In this document: positions 1 through 5,409 of the stretch, one piece after another
Numbering within the stretch: the first letter of the stretch is position 1
Layout: every line of letters begins with the position of its first letter
From: Deltaproteobacteria bacterium
GTDB taxonomy: Bacteria > Myxococcota_A > Polyangia > Polyangiales > Houyiibacteriaceae
Length of the DNA stretch: 6,164 bases
Direction of reading: 5' to 3'
Assembly (NCBI GenBank): GCA_019309605.1
Contig: JAFDFW010000140.1
Location: 1-6,164 of the forward strand
Notes under the pieces: generated by a model
The model's database searches: none
What the model was told of the DNA's origin: nothing
The model's input: the letters and a program-made list of their open reading frames with translations, nothing else
Program-made: the position numbers and the translations under genes

Positions 1-42
1 TATCGTGCATCCCAGCACGAGCGCGGCGATCAGAACTCGCAT
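1..42 (-). CDS. N-terminal fragment of an exported protein or lipoprotein (runs off the window)
   Basis: Only 14 codons are visible, reading MRVLIAALVLGCTI. They start with a charged residue, continue with a hydrophobic stretch and reach a cysteine at position 12 in a lipobox-like context (V-L-G-C), so a lipoprotein signal peptide is likely, although it is shorter than usual. A good ribosome binding site (AAGGAAA, about 47-53) lies about six bases upstream of the ATG and overlaps the stop codon of ccmC, which suggests translational coupling and an operon with it. The fragment does not look like CcmD, the small membrane protein that often follows CcmC. The family cannot be named from so little sequence. 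Confidence 0.5.
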   Translation of the reverse strand, partial: MRVLIAALVLGCTI

Positions 43-52
43 GTCATTTCCT

Positions 53-751
53 TCATCGGTGCATCAACTCGAGTCGTAGTCGGGCGGATTCTTCGCGTTG
101 CCGTTCGACGGAAGCGCGCGCCCAAATGAGGAGCGCGGCCAACCCCGTGAACGCGATGAAGCTGAGCCCGAGTGCCCAGTACATCTCGGACTCGAGGCCG
201 CCCCCCTTGCCCGTGATGACCGTAGGGTGAACGCCTCGCCAGCGCTGAACGCTGTAGTGAATCAACGGAAGGTTTATCAAGCCCAGCAGCGCCAAGCCGG
301 CGGCAAACCGCTTCTCGACCTCGCCTGCGTCGCCCATGGAGCGAAGCACGAGGTACGCGGCGAAGATCATGCCCGACAGCAGCGTGGTGGTGAGCCGCGG
401 GTCCCAGGTCCACCAAACCCCCCAAGCCTTGCGCGCCCAGAGCGGACCTGTGAGCAGCACGATCAGGCAAAACAGCGTCCCGACCTCCGCGCCCGCGACA
501 GCGACCGCATCCCATCTCGGGTCGCGCCTGAGTAGATACACCGCACTACCCACCGCCGACACGAAGAAGCCGATGTACATCGCGTAGGCGCTCGGAACGT
601 GGAAGTAGAAGATCTTCTGGACGATGCCCATCTGTTGTTCGACGGGGGCGACGACGAAGATCGTGTAGAGGGCTGCCGCAAAGACCGCCAGCGTTGCGAA
701 CAACACCAGTGACCACACGGTCGAATTACCGGATTGACCTGTAGGGCTCAT
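53..751 (-). CDS. ccmC: Heme exporter protein CcmC (cytochrome c biogenesis, System I)
   Basis: CcmC is an inner-membrane protein that presents heme at the periplasmic face and promotes its attachment to the chaperone CcmE during cytochrome c maturation. From the ATG at 751 the product is 232 residues, close to the family's usual size and shorter than CcsA. It shows six hydrophobic segments (about 11-34, 52-74, 82-105, 121-137, 149-166, 190-211). The tryptophan-rich heme-handling signature WGVWWTWD is at 110-117, just after the third segment. Histidines H51 (FYFHVPSA) and H165 (LPLIHYSV) match the two conserved heme-liganding histidines of the family. The reading frame stays open upstream of 751, but that extension is arginine-rich and unlike CcmC, so 751 is preferred even though its ribosome binding site is weak. 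No ccmA or ccmB lies upstream, because the next gene is divergent. The C terminus is a charged helix-like tail. Confidence 0.93.
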   Translation of the reverse strand: MSPTGQSGNSTVWSLVLFATLAVFAAALYTIFVVAPVEQQMGIVQKIFYFHVPSAYAMYIGFFVSAVGSAVYLLRRDPRWDAVAVAGAEVGTLFCLIVLLTGPLWARKAWGVWWTWDPRLTTTLLSGMIFAAYLVLRSMGDAGEVEKRFAAGLALLGLINLPLIHYSVQRWRGVHPTVITGKGGGLESEMYWALGLSFIAFTGLAALLIWARASVERQREESARLRLELMHR

Positions 752-873
752 GATCGCGCTCGCCGGGACGCTAGCATGCGGTCGCAGAGGCGTCAGCCAC
801 CGTAGGGCCTGAATTCTGCGATTAAATGCCTTCGGTTTGCCGCCGTTCCAGCTCACCGCTAAAGACGGCGCTA
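752..873. other. Divergent intergenic region between ccmC and the ArsA-like gene
   Basis: This 122-base gap must hold the start signals of both divergent genes, unless transcription comes from inside a neighbour. It includes an AT-richer patch around 810-830 (GAATTCTGCGATTAAAT). The best promoter-like match on the plus strand, TTGCCG with a 17-base spacer to TAAAGA, would place the start almost at the ATG and is too poor to call. No clear operator palindrome was found by eye. Confidence 0.4.
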
Positions 874-1797
874 ATGGATTTGCTCGACCGGCGGTTCCTT
901 TTCGTAGTCGGCAAGGGTGGCGTCGGGAAGACAACCGTGGCGACCGGACTGGCCCTTGCGGCAAGCCGCCGCGACAAGAAGGTCCTGCTCGCGCTCGTGA
1001 ACTGCAAGGAGCGCGTGAGCCGGCTCCTCGATACCGAGCCGATCGGGTCTGAGATTGTCACCGTTCGGGAGAACCTCGACGTCGTGAACATGACCCCGGA
1101 CGCAGCCCTGGAAGAATACGGGCTGATGATCCTGAAAGTGAAGGCCGTCTTCAACGCCGTCTTCAAGAACCGGCTGGTGCGTGCATTCCTGAAGGGGACT
1201 CCCGGCCTCGAGGCTTGGTCGATGCTTGGAAAGGCGTTCTACCACGCGTGCCCACCAAAAGGAGAACCGGACTACGACCTCGTGATCGTCGATGCCCCGG
1301 CCACCGGGCACGCGCTCGACATGCTCCGCGTGCCGTTCGTCATCGAAAACGTGGCACCCCCCGGGATGTTGCGGCGAGATGCGGCGCGGGCCGCCGAGAT
1401 GTTTCGTGACCCGAAGCAATCGGGCGCTGTCCTAGTCACACTCCCCGAGTACATGCCCGCAAGCGAGACCATCGAGCTTTCGAATGCCCTGACGAACGAG
1501 CTCGAGATTCCGGTGCTGCGGCTGGTCATCAACCGTGTGCTCAACGTGCTCTTCGCTGAGAAGGAACGGCCCGTTCTCGAAAGCCTGCCATCGGAGATCC
1601 CCGAAGACAGCGACATCCGCGGGCTGACCGTGGCCGGCAGGCGGCGCGCGCTCCGCGAGACGGTTCAGGCAAGGGCCGTCCGTCGGGTGTGTGGCCACAT
1701 CGATGCACCGTGCAGCGAGCTGCCCTACTACAACGGCCTCGAAAACGACACCGCCGCCATCGAGGCCCTGAGCGAGGCGCTCCTGCGCACCGTTTGA
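874..1797 (+). CDS. ArsA-family (ArsA/Get3-like) P-loop ATPase, single domain
   Basis: This is a 307-residue soluble ATPase of the SIMIBI class, related to the arsenite-pump ATPase ArsA and the tail-anchored-protein targeting factor Get3. Numbered from the ATG at 874, the deviant Walker A motif GKGGVGKTT is at 13-21 with its signature lysine, and the switch II/Walker B motif DAPATGH is at 140-146, as in ArsA and Get3. A guanine-site-like segment LRLVINRVLN follows at about 215-224. Get3-type CxxC zinc ligands are absent; the closest pair is C273 and C280, six residues apart. An upstream in-frame ATG at 826 would add 16 unconvincing residues and has no ribosome binding site; the 874 start has a weak AAAGACGG five bases upstream. 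No arsenical pump, reductase or regulator is nearby, so an arsenic role is not supported. The gene is probably cotranscribed with gcvPB 48 bases downstream. Its substrate is unknown. Confidence 0.85.
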   Translation: MDLLDRRFLFVVGKGGVGKTTVATGLALAASRRDKKVLLALVNCKERVSRLLDTEPIGSEIVTVRENLDVVNMTPDAALEEYGLMILKVKAVFNAVFKNRLVRAFLKGTPGLEAWSMLGKAFYHACPPKGEPDYDLVIVDAPATGHALDMLRVPFVIENVAPPGMLRRDAARAAEMFRDPKQSGAVLVTLPEYMPASETIELSNALTNELEIPVLRLVINRVLNVLFAEKERPVLESLPSEIPEDSDIRGLTVAGRRRALRETVQARAVRRVCGHIDAPCSELPYYNGLENDTAAIEALSEALLRTV

Positions 1798-1833
1798 TCG
1801 CTTGCGGTCGGTCGACAATCCACTAGTTTGCCC

Positions 1834-1840
1834 GGCGAGG
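1834..1840 (+). promoter_or_regulatory. Ribosome binding site deciding the gcvPB start
   Basis: GGCGAGG lies five bases upstream of the ATG at 1846. It favours that start over the in-frame TTG at 1828, which would put the site inside the coding region. Confidence 0.65.
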
Positions 1841-1845
1841 TCATC

Positions 1846-3342
1846 ATGCCCGGCTCGGCTACGTCAGGTCTCTCCTTTCAAACACCACTGATCTTCGAGC
1901 AGGGCTCGCCCAATCGTCATGGGGCATCGCTCGCGCCGGACGATCTACCCGAAGTCGACGCCAGGGCCGCATTCGGAGAAATGGCACGGGAGGTCCCACC
2001 CATGTTGCCGGAGGTTTCCGAGCCCGAGGCCTTCCGCCACTACGTTCGGTTGAGCCAACAGAACTTTGCGATCGACACCGGCATGTACCCACTCGGCTCG
2101 TGCACGATGAAGTACAATCCCAAGGTCAACGAGTGGGCCGCGAGGTTGGCTGGGTTCGCTGACCTCCACCCCTACATGCCGGACGAGTTGGTCCAGGGCG
2201 CCCTCGAGCTGATGTGGCGCCTGGAGCGCGGGCTCGCCGAGGTGTGCGGCATGGATCGCGTCTCGCTGCACCCGGCCGCCGGAGCACAGGGCGAGCTTAC
2301 CGGGTTGATGATGATCCGGGCTTACCACCAGGCCCGGGGGCGAGACCCGAAGAAGGTGCTGATCCCCGACACCGCGCACGGCACCAATCCCGCATCGTGT
2401 GCGCTCAACGGCCTGCAAGCCGTAGCCTTTCCCGTCGGCGAGGACGGCATCGTCACTACCGACGCCCTGCTGCCGTTCGTCGACGACGACGTAGCCGCGA
2501 TCATGGCGACCAACCCGAACACCGTCGGGCTCTTCGAAACCCACATGCCGGCAATCGCCGAGCTGATTCACAGCAAGGGCGGCCTCGTCTACGGCGATGG
2601 CGCCAATCTCAACGCCTTGATGGGCAAGGCGAGGCCTGGCGATCTCGGCATCGACGTGATGCAGTTCAACCTGCACAAGACCTTCACCACCCCGCACGGC
2701 GGTGGCGGCCCCGGCTGCGGCCCGGTTGGGTACAAGGCGCTTCTCGATCCCTACGCGCCCGTCCCGGTGGTCGAGGAGCGAGATGGACGCTTCGCCCTCG
2801 ACTACGACAGCCGTCCGGCGTCCGTCGGGAGGCTCCGGTCGTTCCAGGGCAACTTCGGCATGATGGTGCGCGCCTACGCCTATCTGCGTGAAATGGGCGC
2901 CGAAGGCCTTAAACGAGCCACCGAGCTCGCGGTACTCAACGCCAACTACCTCCGCGTCCGTCTCGGCGATATCTGGCACGTTCCCTACGATTCGATCTGC
3001 ATGCACGAAGTGGTGATCAGCGATCGCCACCTCAAGCCGTCGGGCGTCACCACGATGGACGTGGCCAAGCGACTGATGGACTACGGCTTTCACCCGCCGA
3101 CGGTGTACTTCCCGCTGGTCGTGAAGGGCGCAATGCTGATCGAACCGACCGAAACCGAGAGCCTTCAGACGCTCGACGAGTTCGTAGACGTCATGAAGAC
3201 GATCAGCGACGAGGCGACCGAGGATCCCGACTTCGTGAAGAGCGCGCCGCAGTCTACGCGTTTGCGTCGGCTGGATGAGACTCAGGCTGCTCGCCATCCT
3301 GTGCTGCGCTGGACAGCTCCCGAAACACCGCCCGAACCATAG
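1846..3342 (+). CDS. gcvPB: Glycine dehydrogenase (decarboxylating) subunit 2, GcvPB
   Basis: GcvPB is the PLP-binding subunit of the two-subunit P-protein of the glycine cleavage system. Together with GcvPA it decarboxylates glycine and transfers the aminomethyl group to the lipoyl arm of GcvH. The 498-residue product has the expected length. The PLP lysine is K278 in NLHKTFTTPHGGGGPG (276-291, ATG numbering). Other conserved stretches are YPLGSCTMKYNP (81-92), HPAAGAQGE (142-150), DTAHGTNPAS (175-184) and TNPNTVGLFE (222-231). The C terminus carries the family-typical ending RRLDETQAARHPVLRW, then nine extra residues that lie within the antisense overlap with ada. A TTG at 1828 would add six residues, but the ribosome binding site supports 1846. 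Its usual partners gcvPA, gcvH and gcvT are not in the window; the upstream neighbour is instead an ArsA-like ATPase. Confidence 0.95.
   Translation: MPGSATSGLSFQTPLIFEQGSPNRHGASLAPDDLPEVDARAAFGEMAREVPPMLPEVSEPEAFRHYVRLSQQNFAIDTGMYPLGSCTMKYNPKVNEWAARLAGFADLHPYMPDELVQGALELMWRLERGLAEVCGMDRVSLHPAAGAQGELTGLMMIRAYHQARGRDPKKVLIPDTAHGTNPASCALNGLQAVAFPVGEDGIVTTDALLPFVDDDVAAIMATNPNTVGLFETHMPAIAELIHSKGGLVYGDGANLNALMGKARPGDLGIDVMQFNLHKTFTTPHGGGGPGCGPVGYKALLDPYAPVPVVEERDGRFALDYDSRPASVGRLRSFQGNFGMMVRAYAYLREMGAEGLKRATELAVLNANYLRVRLGDIWHVPYDSICMHEVVISDRHLKPSGVTTMDVAKRLMDYGFHPPTVYFPLVVKGAMLIEPTETESLQTLDEFVDVMKTISDEATEDPDFVKSAPQSTRLRRLDETQAARHPVLRWTAPETPPEP
3254..3342. other. Tail-to-tail coding overlap of gcvPB and ada
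   Basis: The last 89 bases of gcvPB (plus) and of ada (minus) are shared, each strand coding in full to its own stop. The conserved core of GcvPB ends with LRW at about 3312, and the recognisable core of the deaminase ends near FRELSS at about 3310-3317. The overlap is therefore made of each gene running past its core into the other. No hairpin with a T-run, and so no intrinsic terminator for either gene, is visible here. Confidence 0.8.
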
Positions 3343-4330
3343 TCTGCTTCTGGTGAAATGGCAGAAACGCGGCCTTGAAACCGTTGATGATGATGCGGTG
3401 AATGTCGTCGCGGTCCAACCCCATCTGGCTGTGGCAAAGCCAGAGCTCGCGCGAAACCGTGGTGTCGGCGATCAGCCGGTTGTCGGTGTTGACCGTCACG
3501 CGTAGCCCAAGGTCGTGGTAGAGCTTCATCGGGTGTGAGCGAAGATCTCTCACGGCGCCGGTCTGCACGTTCGAGGACGGACAGCACTCGAGCGCGATGC
3601 GGTGATCGTTGACGTAGTGCAGCAGGTCGCCATCTTCGCGTAGGCGGCAACCGTGACCAATGCGGTGCGCGCCGCACACGTGGATCGCCTGGTGAATCGA
3701 AGCGGGCCCGTACGCTTCCCCCGCGTGGATAGTCACTGCAATGTTGTTGTCGCGGACCAGCTTGAACGCTCGAAGGTGGTGTTTGGCAGGATGATCATAC
3801 TCGGCGCCCGCAAGGTCGAACGCCACCACGCCGCGGTTCTTGTAGGCCACTGCGAGCTGCGCCATTTCGAAGGACGATTCGGGCGAGATGTTCCGAATGC
3901 CGCAGAGGATGACGTTGGCCACGATGCCGTGATCTTTTTGTGCGTCCCAAAGGCCGGTCAGCACGGCTTCGACGACGGTCGTGAGCCGGAGACCTCCGCG
4001 GGTGTGGAGCATGGGTGAGTAGCGAACCTCCATGTAGCGAACGTTCTCGGCGGCAGCATCCTCGCTGAGCTCATAGGCGACGCGGTAGAGCGCCTCGGCA
4101 GTCTGCAAGACCTTGAGCGTCGTATCGAACGCTTTCAGGTAGTCGACCAGCGAGCCCGCGTGCTCCCCACAGTGGAGCGCCTTGCCAAGAGCCGCCGGCG
4201 TATCCGCTGGCAACTGGATGCTCTGCTCTTCGGCGAGCTCGAGCATCGTCGACAATCGCAGCGAGCCGTCTAGATGGACGTGGAGGTCCGTCTTGGGGAG
4301 TCTCTGAATGTGGGAGAGCGTCAGCTCCAT
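3254..4330 (-). CDS. add: Adenosine deaminase
   Basis: This cytosolic zinc hydrolase converts adenosine (and deoxyadenosine) to inosine and ammonia in purine salvage. The 358-residue product carries the expected metal and catalytic motifs: the N-terminal HxH in DLHVHLDGS (H17, H19), the HAGE motif with zinc ligand H202 and catalytic E205, RIGHG with catalytic H226, the SSN segment (252-254) and the zinc ligand D283 in NTDNRL. The residue after D283 is asparagine rather than the second aspartate of the common TDDP form; this TDN variant is known to me from actinobacterial and other bacterial adenosine deaminases. The ATG at 4330 is the only start, because an in-frame TAA lies seven codons upstream. 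AGAAGGG directly abuts this ATG, which is unusually close for a ribosome binding site. The gene follows the DHH gene by 18 bases. Its last 17 residues or so are a polar tail encoded opposite gcvPB. Confidence 0.93.
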   Translation of the reverse strand: MELTLSHIQRLPKTDLHVHLDGSLRLSTMLELAEEQSIQLPADTPAALGKALHCGEHAGSLVDYLKAFDTTLKVLQTAEALYRVAYELSEDAAAENVRYMEVRYSPMLHTRGGLRLTTVVEAVLTGLWDAQKDHGIVANVILCGIRNISPESSFEMAQLAVAYKNRGVVAFDLAGAEYDHPAKHHLRAFKLVRDNNIAVTIHAGEAYGPASIHQAIHVCGAHRIGHGCRLREDGDLLHYVNDHRIALECCPSSNVQTGAVRDLRSHPMKLYHDLGLRVTVNTDNRLIADTTVSRELWLCHSQMGLDRDDIHRIIINGFKAAFLPFHQKQTMVRAVFRELSSAAQDGEQPESHPADANA

Positions 4331-4348
4331 CCCTTCTATTGTACCCGG

Positions 4349-5350
4349 TTAACGCGCGACCTCGAAACGGGCCAAAACTTCAATGACTTCATCGAGGCGC
4401 TTGGCGGCGACGCTCACCCGCGTGGGCATGCCGCCGTTGAGCCCGAGGGCGCTCACGAGGTCGATGCCGCTGTCGAAACCCGCCGCTACGGTGACGGTGG
4501 TTTCGTCATGCACCAAGGAGATCGGCGCCAGGCGCTGGCCGATCAGCAGGAGCTCGGTCTTGTCGTACGGCCCGTCGCGCCGCCTCGCATCACAGATCGC
4601 CAGCGCTCCGCGGACCTCGTACTTGGCCGAGAGGCGCTTGGCCTCTCGCTCCTTCGCGTGCAGGGCTTCGGCGGCCGCCTGAAACTCCCGGTATAGCGAG
4701 GAATCACGGGCGCCGTCGGCAAGGTAGCGCACGATCAGACCGCGGAGGGCCTCATCATGTGGCCTGGCGCGCAGGGCACGATCGAGAACCCGGGCGCGCT
4801 CGGTCGGCTCACCCAACCTCGTGTCGATGGCCCGGGCATCGTCATCCGCCTCCTCGTAGGGCTCGACCCCGGCGCGAATCCACTTGGCCGCCGAGCAAAG
4901 GCCATCGAAATCCAAGTGGCAGCAGATTGTGTCGACCGGACCTGCGGCCGCCACACGCTCTGGGGTGACCATTTCAGGGCAGGCACCGTGCTGCGCCTTG
5001 GTCCTGAGGACGAAACGGGGGTCGGCCACGTAATCCAGGTGGCGATCGTGGTCGTGGTGGTCGACCCACATCGCGAGCCGCGAACCTAGGCCCTCGATGA
5101 ACGGAAGGGTGGTCTTTTCAAAGCTCGCCCCCCCGGCATTCGCTGCAAACGCGACGTCCAGCACGACCACACGGCCTGGAAGGCTGTCTGGCTTCGGCAG
5201 CTTACGGGGCGTTCCATAGGCCAAATACGGGAAATCACCCACCTCCTGAGCATGTGGCCGGGACCGATTCCGCGCAACTCGCCGATGCTGGGATCGGTTT
5301 TTCCCAAACCGATGCCTCGGAGAAACAAATCGGAAATGCAGGCCAGCCAT
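4349..5350 (-). CDS. DHH-superfamily phosphoesterase-like protein with permuted motif order
   Basis: The 333-residue product carries hallmarks of the DHH (RecJ/NrnA-like) phosphoesterases, a metal-dependent superfamily that cleaves phosphodiester bonds in single-stranded DNA, nanoRNA, pAp or cyclic dinucleotides. A hydrophobic strand ending in Asp (VVVLDVAF, D65) fits motif II and WVDHHDHD (97-102) fits motif III. The DxDG-type motif I appears later, as CHLDFDGLCSAAKW (144-157), instead of at the N terminus. ADDDARAIDT (168-177) could hold a further metal-binding Asp. The C-terminal part (about 285-333) resembles a DHHA1 substrate-binding domain, with GGMPTRVSV in place of the usual GGH-type motif. 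The ATG at 5350 has a strong GGGAGG site, but residues 1-36 are Arg/His-rich and resemble no domain, so the true start may be downstream. It forms an operon with ada (18 bases). Substrate unknown. Confidence 0.72.
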   Translation of the reverse strand: MAGLHFRFVSPRHRFGKNRSQHRRVARNRSRPHAQEVGDFPYLAYGTPRKLPKPDSLPGRVVVLDVAFAANAGGASFEKTTLPFIEGLGSRLAMWVDHHDHDRHLDYVADPRFVLRTKAQHGACPEMVTPERVAAAGPVDTICCHLDFDGLCSAAKWIRAGVEPYEEADDDARAIDTRLGEPTERARVLDRALRARPHDEALRGLIVRYLADGARDSSLYREFQAAAEALHAKEREAKRLSAKYEVRGALAICDARRRDGPYDKTELLLIGQRLAPISLVHDETTVTVAAGFDSGIDLVSALGLNGGMPTRVSVAAKRLDEVIEVLARFEVAR

Positions 5351-5409
5351 AGATCCTCCCGTGCCGCCGCCGAGGGTGCGCTGCGGCCGTGACTAAGAGG
5401 TACAAGATC
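5351..5409. other. Short divergent gap between the DHH gene and amt
   Basis: These 59 bases separate the two divergent starts. They contain the DHH ribosome binding site and, on the plus strand, GAGG at 5397-5400, nine bases before the amt ATG. No recognisable sigma-54 element (TGGC-N9-TTGC type), often found before nitrogen-regulated amt genes, was seen. An in-frame GTG at 5389 could extend Amt by seven residues but lacks a ribosome binding site. Confidence 0.45.
5355..5360 (-). promoter_or_regulatory. Ribosome binding site for the DHH gene start at 5350
   Basis: GGGAGG sits four bases upstream of the ATG at 5350 on the minus strand. It is the main support for the long form of the DHH protein. 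A second strong sequence, AGGAGGT at 5241-5247 (minus), lies inside the gene and has no well-spaced in-frame start after it. Confidence 0.5.

Noticed and set aside
836..865. Plus-strand promoter TTGCCG-N17-TAAAGA before the ArsA-like gene
   Set aside because: Only about half of the -10 positions match, and the start would fall within a few bases of the ATG; such matches arise by chance.
826..873. Upstream ATG at 826 for the ArsA-like ATPase
   Set aside because: No ribosome binding site precedes it, and the 16 extra residues do not resemble the family N terminus, which normally begins shortly before the P-loop strand.
752..964. N-terminal extension of ccmC upstream of 751
   Set aside because: The extension is arginine/proline-rich, overlaps the 5' end of the divergent ATPase gene, and lies before a natural CcmC N terminus (MSPTGQSG, then a membrane segment).
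2214..2891. A 225-codon plus-strand frame within gcvPB
   Set aside because: Extreme arginine content and complete overlap with the gcvPB frame mark it as a shadow frame.
1945..3297. A 450-codon open frame on the minus strand opposite gcvPB
   Set aside because: It is His/Val/Arg-rich with no recognisable motif and lies exactly opposite a clear GcvPB with its PLP motif; long antisense frames are expected in GC-rich genes.
4331..4351. Possible readthrough fusion of the DHH gene into ada, since the TAA and the ada ATG are in the same frame
   Set aside because: Same-frame spacing has a one-in-three chance, and no readthrough context or recoding element is visible; two separate proteins are the simpler reading.
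5086..5238. Small GTG-initiated frame behind the AGGAGGT at 5241-5247 (minus)
   Set aside because: The 50-codon product has no motif and overlaps the DHH gene in the region encoding its well-matched VVVLDVAF strand.
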